Positions 17,931-26,110 of a stretch of 64,000 nucleotides of DNA are shown here, in pieces; positions within the stretch are counted from its first letter, which is position 1, and the number at the start of each line of letters is the position of its first letter. A model generated the notes under the pieces. That model had not been told where the DNA came from. It saw nothing but the letters and a program-made list of their open reading frames with translations, and searched no databases. The DNA lies in contig VXYS01000009.1 of the NCBI GenBank assembly GCA_009845905.1, positions 248,001 through 312,000 of the forward strand, given 5' to 3'. Source of the stretch: Gammaproteobacteria bacterium (GTDB lineage: Bacteria; Pseudomonadota; Gammaproteobacteria; Steroidobacterales; Foliamicaceae). A program made the translations under genes and the position numbers.

Positions 17931-19721
17931 ATGCCAACGGAATTAGTGTCCGGCCATTCCGACAATAGTCCGGGGAACATCTCGGCTACGGCTCGATCCG
18001 AGAGCTTCGGAGTGCGCGATGTCGTGGCGGCGTACAACGCCAGGGCGCCAGTGCTCTCCGATGGCTACGAACGCATACCGTTTGTCAGCGTGCATCGGCA
18101 GGTTGCGGACCTGCTGCCCGAGTCTTCCGGCAATGTGTTGGACGTGGGTGCGGGAAGCGGACGGGATGCCGCCTGGTTTGCGGAGCGGGGCCATAGCGTC
18201 GTGGCGGTCGAACCTTCTTCCGGAATGCGCGAGGCGGGCAACGCACGACACAAGTCGTCGAAAATTCGTTGGCTTGATGACCGGCTTCCGGCGCTCGAAA
18301 AGTTGCTGCAAACCAAGTCCTCTTTCGACCTCGTGTGGGTAAGCGCCGTCTGGCACCACTTGCCAGCCAGCCAGAGACATCGGGCCTTTCGCAAGCTCGT
18401 TTCGGTGCTCAGCCCCGGCGGCAGCATGATGATCAGCCTTCGCCAGGGCCCGCCCTCGCCGGAACGCCCCATGGTGCCCGCCACCTCTGCGGAAATAGAA
18501 CGACTGGCGCGACGACACGGACTGCAGGTGATCCGTGTGACGGAAAGCAATGACGCGAGCGGGCGAAAGGAAGTCTCATGGGAGGCTGTTTGGCTGCAGT
18601 TGCCGGACGACGGTACGGGCGCATTGCCGCTGCTTCGGCACGTTGTGTTCAATGATCAGAAATCTTCAACCTACAAACTGGCCTTGTTGCGGGCGCTGTT
18701 GCGAATCGCCGACGGCGCCGCAGGCTTCGCGCGTCCCGGAGCCGGCGATGATGACGTGGTATTGCCCCTCGGACTTGTGGCGCTCTACTGGATCCGATCC
18801 TTCCAGCCGCTGATCAAGGCGGACCTTCCGCAACAGCCTCGCGGCAATCAGCACCTGGGCTTCGTAAAGGCAGGTTTTCGAGGTCTGATGGACCGATCGC
18901 CATTCGATCTGCGCGTTGGCCAGCGCTTCAGCGAAAAGGATGCCGAAAACCTGATTCTGGCGATTCGCGAAGCAGCGAACTGCATTCGACGTATGCCGGC
19001 CAACTACATTACCTACCCCGGAAGCGACAAGCCCGTTTTTCCGTGCACTCGCAATGGTCCGGTGCGCGTGAGGAACTCGGTCAGCATTGATGAGGCTTTC
19101 CTGTGGTCGTTAGGTTCCTTTTCGGTGCCGCGTAATCTCTGGCAGGCCATGGGCCGTTATGCAGCCTGGCTGGAGCCGGCGGTATTGAACGAATGGATAC
19201 GGATGATGCGGACTTATGAACAGAAAACCACGGAAGGCAAGCAATCCTGGGACGCGCACTGGAAAGCTCTCGAGTGGCTTGCTCCCGAGCACGACACCGA
19301 TATTGCCCGAAGGCGCGCGGAAATTCTGCGCGCTGATGGATTTCTCTATTGCGTGTGGACCGGAAAGAGGCTGACGAAAGTGTTTGAGATTGATCATTGC
19401 TTACCCTTCGCCGCCTGGCCGTGCAATGACTTATGGAATCTGCTGCCCAGCGACCGCCGCGCCAACCAGAACAAGTCCGATCGACTGCCAAGTCCTGAAG
19501 CGCTGGACAGCGCAAAGCCGCGACTTCTGGACTGGTGGCATTCCGCATACCAGCAAGACTTCCGGCTGAAGGCGACATTCGAGGACGAGGCGCGAAGCGC
19601 CCTGCCCGCAACTGATCTCGGCGAGGATGGATTCACACTCGAGTCCGTATTCGATGGCCTGATGTTCCAGCAACTGGTGCTGAAACGGGATCAGCAACTC
19701 CGCGAATGGCAGCCGGCTTAG
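17931..19721 (+). CDS. Class I SAM methyltransferase fused to HNH endonuclease
   Basis: 596 residues. Residues about 30-225 form a class I methyltransferase: motif I NVLDVGAGSGRDAAWFAERG (68-87), acidic motif II VVAVEPSSGM, and FDLVWVSAVWHHLP as motif IV. There is no DPPY/NPPY DNA-adenine/cytosine N4 motif or PCQ cytosine motif, so it is of the small-molecule/UbiE type rather than a standard DNA methylase. Residues about 233-440 form a helical region (HVVFNDQKSSTYKLALLRAL, LGLVALYWIRSFQPL). Residues 470-520 are an HNH nuclease: FLYCVWTGK, FEIDHCLPFAAW (D488, H489), LWNLLP (N503) and NQNKSD (N514, K515). Base composition is visibly lower in GC than the flanks (33 of 60 in 18241-18300). Start ATG 17931 is weakly supported; GTG 18012 is an alternative. 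It may be a stand-alone defence nuclease; that is inference. Confidence 0.8.
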   Translation: MPTELVSGHSDNSPGNISATARSESFGVRDVVAAYNARAPVLSDGYERIPFVSVHRQVADLLPESSGNVLDVGAGSGRDAAWFAERGHSVVAVEPSSGMREAGNARHKSSKIRWLDDRLPALEKLLQTKSSFDLVWVSAVWHHLPASQRHRAFRKLVSVLSPGGSMMISLRQGPPSPERPMVPATSAEIERLARRHGLQVIRVTESNDASGRKEVSWEAVWLQLPDDGTGALPLLRHVVFNDQKSSTYKLALLRALLRIADGAAGFARPGAGDDDVVLPLGLVALYWIRSFQPLIKADLPQQPRGNQHLGFVKAGFRGLMDRSPFDLRVGQRFSEKDAENLILAIREAANCIRRMPANYITYPGSDKPVFPCTRNGPVRVRNSVSIDEAFLWSLGSFSVPRNLWQAMGRYAAWLEPAVLNEWIRMMRTYEQKTTEGKQSWDAHWKALEWLAPEHDTDIARRRAEILRADGFLYCVWTGKRLTKVFEIDHCLPFAAWPCNDLWNLLPSDRRANQNKSDRLPSPEALDSAKPRLLDWWHSAYQQDFRLKATFEDEARSALPATDLGEDGFTLESVFDGLMFQQLVLKRDQQLREWQPA

Positions 19722-19736
19722 TCCGCTTATTGAGTG

Positions 19737-20486
19737 CTAAAGCAGGCCGGGGATCAGGGCGGCGCGGGTCCTGGGGAAGTCGGGGAAGTTGGTGCGGTAC
19801 CAGGAGCGGCGCCAGAGTGCCCGGGGGACGAGATTGGCGATGCTCCAGAGGGCGAAGGCGAGCGCGGGCAGGCACCAGGTCAGGAGGGCGAAGCCGAGCC
19901 ATTCGATGATTTCGCCCAGCAGGTTCGGGCAGCAGCTCAGGTTGAACGCGCCGCCATCGGGCATGACGCGTTGGTGCCCGCTGCGACGGCGCAGGGCGAG
20001 CAGACGGTAGTCCGACCACAGGTTGAGCCAGGCGCCGCCGAGCATCAGGACCACGCCCAGAATGAATCGCGGATCGGACAGCCAGGCTTCACCGAGCTGG
20101 GGAGCGAACGCCAGGTAGGACCCCAGCAAGGCGCCGTTGATTACGTTGAAGGCCCCTCCGCTCATCCACATCCCGGACGGTATCGTGGCGCCCGGTTTGA
20201 GTACGACGAGGGGCCAAGCCAGGGTGCGATGGGCGTAGTGCGCCAGCCACAGCGCAACCGCAATGTTTCCGACGAGGTGGAGGTTCCCACTTGCGAAGTA
20301 AACCGCGGGGAACATGACGAGCGCTGGCAGCTCCATCCAGAACCAGCCCCAGCGCGCGTCGATATGCCTGCCCCAACCGCTACCGCCGATCCGGCCGGTG
20401 ATATCGCGCACCTTGAAGCTCACTGCGAACGCGAGAACGGCAAGCGCCGCCCAAATTGCGGATAACAGGGTCAAGGGAACGATCAA
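19737..20486 (-). CDS. Steroid 5-alpha-reductase-like membrane protein
   Basis: 249 residues starting at TTG 20486, which overlaps the stop of the upstream radical SAM gene (TTGA). About six membrane segments. The C-terminal region matches the 3-oxo-5-alpha-steroid 4-dehydrogenase family: GGAFNLSCCPNLLGEIIEWLG (the 'PNYxGE..EW.G' element), then NLVPRALWRRSWYRTNFPDFPRTRAALIP, comparable to the 'H.WY...F..YP..RkalIPF' end of eukaryotic SRD5A. It probably reduces a double bond of a lipid-soluble enone with NADPH. It is convergent with the methyltransferase-HNH gene, 15 bp apart. Confidence 0.8.
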   Translation of the reverse strand: MIVPLTLLSAIWAALAVLAFAVSFKVRDITGRIGGSGWGRHIDARWGWFWMELPALVMFPAVYFASGNLHLVGNIAVALWLAHYAHRTLAWPLVVLKPGATIPSGMWMSGGAFNVINGALLGSYLAFAPQLGEAWLSDPRFILGVVLMLGGAWLNLWSDYRLLALRRRSGHQRVMPDGGAFNLSCCPNLLGEIIEWLGFALLTWCLPALAFALWSIANLVPRALWRRSWYRTNFPDFPRTRAALIPGLL

Positions 20487-21613
20487 GACAGAAGTGAGAG
20501 TTGCTCCTCCGGAACCGTGTTCCGTCGAGAACGGCGCGCAGGCTTTGGCGGAGCGGCGGGCGGGCGGAAGAGCGTGGTCTTGAGTTGCGGGCGGGTGCCG
20601 CGATTCAGGCCGTGGCGGCGGCAGGCGCGGTCGAAGCGCTGGCGGAGCAGGTCGGCGTATTGGCCCTGGCCGCGCATGCGGCGGCCGAAGGTCGTGTCGT
20701 TCTCCCTGCCGCCGCGGATCTGGCGGACGCGGCTCATGACATGTTCGGCGCGCAGGGGGTACTGCTCGGCCAGCCAGTCCTTGAACAGCGGGCGGACTTC
20801 GTTGGGCAGGCGCAGTACCGCGTAGCCGGCCCACAGCGCGCCGGCCTCGGCAGACGCCTCGAGGACGGCTTCGAGTTCGTGGTCGTTGAGCGCGGGAATG
20901 ACGGGAGCGAACATGACCCCTGTCGGCACGCCGGCCTCGGTGAGGCGTTCGACGGTCGTCAGCCGTCGGCGGGGCGATGCGGTGCGCGGCTCCATGCGGC
21001 GCTTGAGTTCGTCGTCCAGCGTTGTGATGCTCAGCGCGACCTGGGTAAGGCCCAGCCGCGCCAGTTCGCCCAGCAGGTCCAGATCGCGTTCCACCAGCGC
21101 GGACTTGGTGACGATCGTTACCGGGTGGCGGGTTTCGAGCATGATCTCGAGCAGCGAGCGCGTGCTGCGCAACTGCTTCTCAAACGGCTGGTAGCCGTCG
21201 GTGTTTATGCCCAGAGCTATCGGCGAGCACCGATATCCGGGTTTGGCCAGTTCCTTCCTGAGCAGCTCGGCGGCGTTGGGCTTGTGGACGATTTTGGTCT
21301 CGAAGTCGAGGCCGGGGGAAAAATCGAGGTAGGCATGCGCCGGGCGCGCAAAGCAGTAGATGCAACCGTGCTCGCAACCCTTGTACGGATTGATGGACTG
21401 TTCGAAGCCGACATCCGGCGACTTGTTGCGGCTGATGATGGTCTTGCTGAGTTCGGGGATCAGCTCGGTTTCGGGATGCGGGGCCATCTCGGCGACGCCC
21501 GGATCCGGCTCGTAGGTCTGCCGCTCGAAGCGGCCGGGCAGGTTGCCGCGGGCGCCCCGGCCGCGGATGTTGTGGCCGTGTTCGGGGAGGGTGTCTCGGG
21601 TGCGGGCGGTCAT
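20483..21613 (-). CDS. PA0069-family radical SAM protein
   Basis: 376 residues. NPYKGCEHGCIYCFARPAHA carries the C-x3-C-x2-C cluster motif in the form seen in spore-photoproduct-lyase-like (SplB/PA0069) proteins. It is preceded by ISRNKSPDVGFEQSIN and followed by GINTDGYQPFEK and VTIVTKSALVERDLDLL. The DNA-lesion-repair role of SplB is not established for this family in non-sporulating bacteria. The gene ends overlapping the next one by 4 bases, so the two form an operon. Confidence 0.92.
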   Translation of the reverse strand: MTARTRDTLPEHGHNIRGRGARGNLPGRFERQTYEPDPGVAEMAPHPETELIPELSKTIISRNKSPDVGFEQSINPYKGCEHGCIYCFARPAHAYLDFSPGLDFETKIVHKPNAAELLRKELAKPGYRCSPIALGINTDGYQPFEKQLRSTRSLLEIMLETRHPVTIVTKSALVERDLDLLGELARLGLTQVALSITTLDDELKRRMEPRTASPRRRLTTVERLTEAGVPTGVMFAPVIPALNDHELEAVLEASAEAGALWAGYAVLRLPNEVRPLFKDWLAEQYPLRAEHVMSRVRQIRGGRENDTTFGRRMRGQGQYADLLRQRFDRACRRHGLNRGTRPQLKTTLFRPPAAPPKPARRSRRNTVPEEQLSLLS

Positions 21614-21665
21614 TCGGGAAATATAACGCGGGTGGCCGGTCGGACGCGGCTATACTCACGCAGCC

Positions 21666-22814
21666 ATGCGCCCGGCAGTCAAGTACGGCATCTGGATCGC
21701 GATCGCCGCGGTCCTGGTCGTGGGCGCCCTCATGCTGTTTTCGCGCGGTGAAGACGGCGTCGAAGTGCGGGTCGCCGAGGTGACCACCGGGGAGATTCGC
21801 AAGACGGTGCTGAACACCCGCGCAGGCACCGTGGATGCCTGCCGGCGGGCGCAGATGTCGCCGGCTTCCGCGGGTCAGATCGCGAGTCTTCCCGTAGCGG
21901 AGGGCGACTCCGTGACCGAAGGCCAGGTTCTTCTTGAGATCTGGAACGAGGACCTGCGCTCGGAAATCGAACTCTCGCAGCGCAACCTGATCGCGGAGCG
22001 CTCGCGGGCGGCGGAGAGCTGCACGCGCGCCGATCTGGCGGCGCGCGAGGCGGTGCGCCTGGCCAAGCTGCGTGACGACAACCTGGTCTCCGAGGAGGAA
22101 CTGGAAAGGGCGCAGGCCGAAGCCGAAGCGCGGGCCGCCTCCTGCAAGGCGTCCAACGACTCCGCAAGCGCAGCCGAGGCCCGTGTGGAAGTCAACCGCG
22201 CACGCCTGGAGCGCACCATACTGCGCTCGCCCTTCGACGGCGTAATCGCCGAAATCAACGGCGAACTGGGCGAGTTCGTGACCCCGTCGCCGATGGGCGT
22301 GGCGACGCTGCCCACGGTGGACGTCATCGACAACAACTGCCTGTACATCACCGCCCCGATCGACGAGGTCGATGCGCCGCTGGTCCAGGCCGGCCAGGAA
22401 GCCCGGATCCTGCTCGACGCTTTCCCGGACCAGTTCTTTCCCGGATTCGTGCGGCGCGTTGCCCCTTACGTGCTGGACCTGGAGAAACAGGCGCGCACCG
22501 TGGAGATCGAGGCCGAGATCGACAACCCGCAGCGCTACGGGCTGATGCCCGGCTACAGCGCCGACGTGGAAGTGATCGTGGACGTGCGCGACGAAGCCCT
22601 CCGCGTGCCGACGGAGGCGGTCATCGAGGACGAACGGATCATGGTGCTGAACACGGAAACCGGGCGTCTCGAGGAACGCAGGGTCGAGATCGGCCTGGGC
22701 AACTGGGAATTCACCGAAATCACCGAAGGGGCCAGGAACGGGGAGCTCGTGGTCCTGAGCCTGGACCGCGCGGGCGTCGAGCCGGGCGCGCCGGCAGTGC
22801 GCGCAGCGGAATAG
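21666..22814 (+). CDS. HlyD/MacA-type periplasmic adaptor protein
   Basis: 382 residues with a single N-terminal membrane anchor (IWIAIAAVLVVGALMLF). The order lipoyl half-motif (AGQIASLPVAEGDSVTEGQVLLEIW), long alpha-hairpin (residues about 90-180, rich in Ala, Glu and Arg), second lipoyl half (ILRSPFDGVIAEINGELGEFV), then beta-barrel domain is that of membrane fusion proteins. With the MacB-like ATPase 34 bp downstream and the two FtsX-type permeases after it, it forms a tripartite exporter. Cargo unknown; MacAB relatives export macrolides, lipoproteins or peptides. Confidence 0.9.
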   Translation: MRPAVKYGIWIAIAAVLVVGALMLFSRGEDGVEVRVAEVTTGEIRKTVLNTRAGTVDACRRAQMSPASAGQIASLPVAEGDSVTEGQVLLEIWNEDLRSEIELSQRNLIAERSRAAESCTRADLAAREAVRLAKLRDDNLVSEEELERAQAEAEARAASCKASNDSASAAEARVEVNRARLERTILRSPFDGVIAEINGELGEFVTPSPMGVATLPTVDVIDNNCLYITAPIDEVDAPLVQAGQEARILLDAFPDQFFPGFVRRVAPYVLDLEKQARTVEIEAEIDNPQRYGLMPGYSADVEVIVDVRDEALRVPTEAVIEDERIMVLNTETGRLEERRVEIGLGNWEFTEITEGARNGELVVLSLDRAGVEPGAPAVRAAE

Positions 22815-22848
22815 ACCGCAGCCGATTCCGGCCTGAGGGTATCGCCCG

Positions 22849-23523
22849 GTGTTGGCCCTCACCAGCGTTTTCCGCGACTACCCGGTCGGAGAGCAGGTGG
22901 TGCATGCCTTGCGCAACATCACGCTGGAAGTCGAGTCCGGCGAGTACCTGTCGATCATGGGACCGTCCGGGTCCGGCAAGTCAACGCTGCTGAACATCAT
23001 CGGACTGCTGGACTCGCCGGACGGCGGCAGCTACCGCCTGCTCGGCGAAGACACCGCGAAGATGTCCGACGACAAGCTGGCGCGCACCCGGCGCGAGGTG
23101 ATCGGCTTCGTGTTCCAGTTCTTTCACCTGGTCCCGCGCCTGACCGCCTTCGAGAACGTCGAACTGCCGCTGACGCTGGCCGGCTGGCGCCGCCGCAAGC
23201 GCCGCGAGAAGGTCAGGCACGCACTTGAGCGCGTCGAGCTGGCCGACCGCATGGAGCACCGTCCGAACCAGCTCTCGGGCGGTCAGCTACAGCGCGCCGC
23301 CATCGCCCGCTCCATCGTGATGTCGCCTAAATTGCTGCTGGCCGACGAGCCGACCGGCAACCTCGATTCGCGCTCGAGCATGGAAATCATCCGGCTTCTG
23401 GAATCGCTGAACGAGGACGGGCTGACACTGGTTGTCGTGACCCACGACCCGGACCTCGGCCGCCGCGCGCGGCGGCGGCTGACCATGCTGGACGGCCGTA
23501 TCGGCGGCGACGAGCGCCTCTGA
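22849..23523 (+). CDS. MacB/LolD-type ABC transporter ATPase
   Basis: 224 residues with a GTG start. Walker A is GPSGSGKST, the signature motif LSGGQLQRAAIARS, Walker B LLLADEPTGNLD and the H-loop VVVTHDPDL. It belongs to the MacB/LolD/FtsE subgroup. It powers the exporter formed with the adaptor gene upstream and the permeases at 24899 and 26110, although those follow only after an intervening small gene and a reverse-strand gene. Confidence 0.94.
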   Translation: MLALTSVFRDYPVGEQVVHALRNITLEVESGEYLSIMGPSGSGKSTLLNIIGLLDSPDGGSYRLLGEDTAKMSDDKLARTRREVIGFVFQFFHLVPRLTAFENVELPLTLAGWRRRKRREKVRHALERVELADRMEHRPNQLSGGQLQRAAIARSIVMSPKLLLADEPTGNLDSRSSMEIIRLLESLNEDGLTLVVVTHDPDLGRRARRRLTMLDGRIGGDERL

Positions 23524-23632
23524 TTCCGGGCAACCATAAGGCCATCGCCTTGCCCCAGCCGGCGCTTCCCGGCTTCCCGATTTCGCGTGATAAGGTTGGG
23601 AAGCTTGTTTAGCCAACATGGGAGGAATGGAA

Positions 23633-23968
23633 ATGGCGACACGTGTGGTTTACAGTCTTGCGATCCTTGCTGCTGTAGTAGAGGGCCTTGCGCCCGGCGC
23701 GGTCCCCGGCGGCCTTCTCCCGCTGGCCATGGTCGTGCTCGGAGTGGCTTATGCCGTGATGAACGTTGATGCCGCAAATCCGCAGGCGTTTCTTACCACC
23801 GCACTGGTGGTCGCCGCGGCCGGCGGAGCGGACGTGCTTTCAAACGTCCAGGCAGTCGGCGGCTTCCTCGACGCCATCGTCGACCAGGTTGCGGTCGTTT
23901 ACCTGTCAGGCGGCGCGGGCGTGCTGGGCGTACGTGCCTGGAACCTGATATCCAAGGGAAGCTTGTAA
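23633..23968 (+). CDS. Small membrane protein of unknown function
   Basis: 111 residues beginning MATRVVYSLAILAAVVEG. GGGAGGA lies 6-7 nt before the ATG at 23633, which decides this start over 23618 and 23627. The chain is almost entirely hydrophobic, with three or four segments (VVYSLAILAAVV, LLPLAMVVLGVAYAVM, LTTALVVAAAGGADVL, VAVVYLSGGAGVLGV). I do not recognise it. It is placed between the ATPase and permease genes of the exporter on the same strand, 109 bp after the ATPase. Confidence 0.65.
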   Translation: MATRVVYSLAILAAVVEGLAPGAVPGGLLPLAMVVLGVAYAVMNVDAANPQAFLTTALVVAAAGGADVLSNVQAVGGFLDAIVDQVAVVYLSGGAGVLGVRAWNLISKGSL

Positions 23969-23985
23969 CAGGATTTCTCGGGCGC

Positions 23986-24016
23986 CCATGTCGCCGGGGC
24001 ACCCTCGGCGACATGG
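23986..24016. terminator. Bidirectional terminator-like hairpin
   Basis: An 11-bp perfect stem (23986-23996 with 24006-24016, CCATGTCGCCG/CGGCGACATGG) around a 9-nt loop. It lies between the converging ends of the small membrane protein gene and yhhQ. There is no T-run on either side, so rho-independence is uncertain. Confidence 0.5.
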
Positions 24017-24053
24017 TCGCGCTCCCTCGAGACTTCGGAAAAGAACCGGGCGG

Positions 24054-24803
24054 TTAACGCTCGGCCGCGGCGCGCGCGAGCCCGGTCCGCTTCCAGGTCC
24101 GGGCCCAGTAGATGAACGGCGTATCGATCACCGCGATCAGGAACTTGAATACGTACTTGGCCGCAGCCAGTTGCAGCGCGGTCACGAGGTCGACGATCCC
24201 CCACCACACGACCAGGCCGTAGATCAGCGTATCGACGACCTGGGACAGGAGCGTGGAACCGGTGTTGCGCAGCCACAGGTGCTTCACGCCGGTCGCCTTG
24301 CGAATCCGGTGAAACACCCACACGTCGAAGCTCTGGCTCAACAGGTAGGCCAGCAACGAACCGAACACGAAACGCGGCGTGTAGTCGAACAGCGCCGCCA
24401 TGGCCTCGTGCATTCTCAACGCGTATGAGGCTGTGTCCGGGTCCGACGTGGGCGCATAGAACAGGCCCACCCGGCTGATCACAACCACCATCACGCTCAC
24501 GGCAAACCCCAGCAGGACCGCCCGTTGCGCCTCCCGCCGGCCGAACTTCTCGCTCAGGAGGTCGGTGGCGAAGAAGATGCTGGAGTAGAGGATGACCGCC
24601 ATGCTGGTCTCAAGGCCCATGACGGTCGTGAGTTTCGGGCCCTGGATATTGGCCATCACCAGGCTCAGCACGATGGCGCCGTAGAGGCCGTAGCGCCCGA
24701 AGAACCGGTACAGCAGGATCGCGAATCCCAGGTCCAGCATGACCGTCAGGAACCACAGCCAGGCCTGGTGTTCCTGCAGAAGTTGTTCGAAACCGGCAAA
24801 CAT
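24054..24803 (-). CDS. yhhQ: YhhQ-family queuosine precursor transporter
   Basis: 249 residues, about six membrane segments. Characteristic family elements are MANIQGPKLTTVMGL near residue 50, SSIFFATDLLSEKFGRREAQRAV, SYLLAYLLSQSFDVWVFHRIRK-like text (LLAYLLSQSFDVWVFHRIRK) and NTGSTLLSQVVDTLIY. Members of the VUT/YhhQ family import preQ0 or preQ1 for queuosine in tRNA. The gene is reversed relative to the exporter genes on both sides. Confidence 0.9.
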   Translation of the reverse strand: MFAGFEQLLQEHQAWLWFLTVMLDLGFAILLYRFFGRYGLYGAIVLSLVMANIQGPKLTTVMGLETSMAVILYSSIFFATDLLSEKFGRREAQRAVLLGFAVSVMVVVISRVGLFYAPTSDPDTASYALRMHEAMAALFDYTPRFVFGSLLAYLLSQSFDVWVFHRIRKATGVKHLWLRNTGSTLLSQVVDTLIYGLVVWWGIVDLVTALQLAAAKYVFKFLIAVIDTPFIYWARTWKRTGLARAAAER

Positions 24804-24898
24804 GGTGGGCCCCGGTCAATCGGAAGCCGCTACTGTAACCGTTCGGCGTCCGTGAGCCACATGAGGCACAATTCATTTGCCCACGAAGACCCCGGCAA

Positions 24899-26110
24899 AT
24901 GAAAACCAACGACCTGCTGTTGATGGCGACGCGCTCGATGTTCCGTCACCGGCTGCGCGCCGCCATGATGATGCTCGCCACGTCGATCGGGATCGTGTCG
25001 GTGTTGCTGCTGACCGCGCTGGGCGAGGCGGGCCGCCTGTTCGTTACCGGCGAATTCCGAATCCTGGGAACCGAACTCATCATCGTGCAGCCCGGCAATC
25101 CCGGCGAATCCGGCTCCAATCCGTTCGGTTTTTCGGGCGAGGCCCCCCGGGACCTGACCTATCGCGACGCGGAAGTGGTGATGCGCGTGCCGGGCGTGAT
25201 GAAGGCGGCGCCAATGATGATGGGCGCCCTTCCCGCCTCGCGCGGCGGGAAGGAACGGGAAACGTTCGTGATGGGCACCACCCGGGACTATTTCCACATC
25301 CGGGGGCTCGACCTGAGCGCCGGAACTTTCTTTCCGCGCATGGACATGGACCGCATTTCACCGGTGTGCGTGGCGGGAGAGTTGCTGGTCAAGGAACTGT
25401 ACGGGTCCGAACCCGCGCTGGGCACCTGGCTGCGGCTCGGGGACTCGCGCTGCCGGATCGTGGGACTGCTGGCCGATACCGGCCAGAGCATCGGGATCAA
25501 CGTGGGCGAGATCGTGGTGGTGCCGGTGGCTTTCGCGGCAACCACGTTCAACACCGAAGCCCTGACCAACATCATGGTTCAGGCCCGCGACCGCGAGTCT
25601 GTGCCCGGAGTCATCAGCCGACTGACCGAACGCCTGAAGGAACAGCATTACGGCAAGCAGGACTTCATAACCATCACCCAGGACGCGGTCCTGTCGGTAT
25701 TCGACGGCATCTTCAACGCGATTACGGCCGCACTCGGCGGGATCGCCGGGATCAGCCTGATCGTGGCCGGGGTCCTGATCATGAACGTGATGCTGGTGGC
25801 GGTCAGCCAGCGGACTTCGGAGATCGGCCTCTACATGGCCATTGGAGCAGCCCGCCGGCAGATCATGCGCCTGTTTATCGGCGAAGCCGCGCTTCTTGCG
25901 GTAATCGGGACCGTGTGCGGGCTGGGACTGGGTTACCTGCTGATCTGGTTCGCGCAGCAACTGTTCCCGGCGATTGAAATCCGGCCGCCCTGGTGGGCCG
26001 TGGTGGCGGCGGTGATTACCGCCGTGGGCAGCGGCCTGGTATTCGGGGCGCTGCCGGCGCGCAAGGCGGCCCGTCTGGACCCGGTGCAGGCGCTGAGGGG
26101 ACGCATCTGA
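24899..26110 (+). CDS. MacB/FtsX-type ABC permease, first of pair
   Basis: 403 residues. The N-terminal membrane segment MFRHRLRAAMMMLATSIGIVS is followed by a periplasmic MacB_PCD domain (residues about 50-260). The FtsX domain follows, with three segments (GISLIVAGVLIMNVMLV, AALLAVIGTVCGLGLGYLLI, WWAVVAAVITAVGSGLVFG). The end, ARLDPVQALRGR, is the typical 'A..x.P..aLR' MacB/LolC close. Its stop TGA shares one base with the ATG of the next permease. With it, it forms the membrane part of the exporter powered by the ATPase at 22849. Confidence 0.92.
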   Translation: MKTNDLLLMATRSMFRHRLRAAMMMLATSIGIVSVLLLTALGEAGRLFVTGEFRILGTELIIVQPGNPGESGSNPFGFSGEAPRDLTYRDAEVVMRVPGVMKAAPMMMGALPASRGGKERETFVMGTTRDYFHIRGLDLSAGTFFPRMDMDRISPVCVAGELLVKELYGSEPALGTWLRLGDSRCRIVGLLADTGQSIGINVGEIVVVPVAFAATTFNTEALTNIMVQARDRESVPGVISRLTERLKEQHYGKQDFITITQDAVLSVFDGIFNAITAALGGIAGISLIVAGVLIMNVMLVAVSQRTSEIGLYMAIGAARRQIMRLFIGEAALLAVIGTVCGLGLGYLLIWFAQQLFPAIEIRPPWWAVVAAVITAVGSGLVFGALPARKAARLDPVQALRGRI

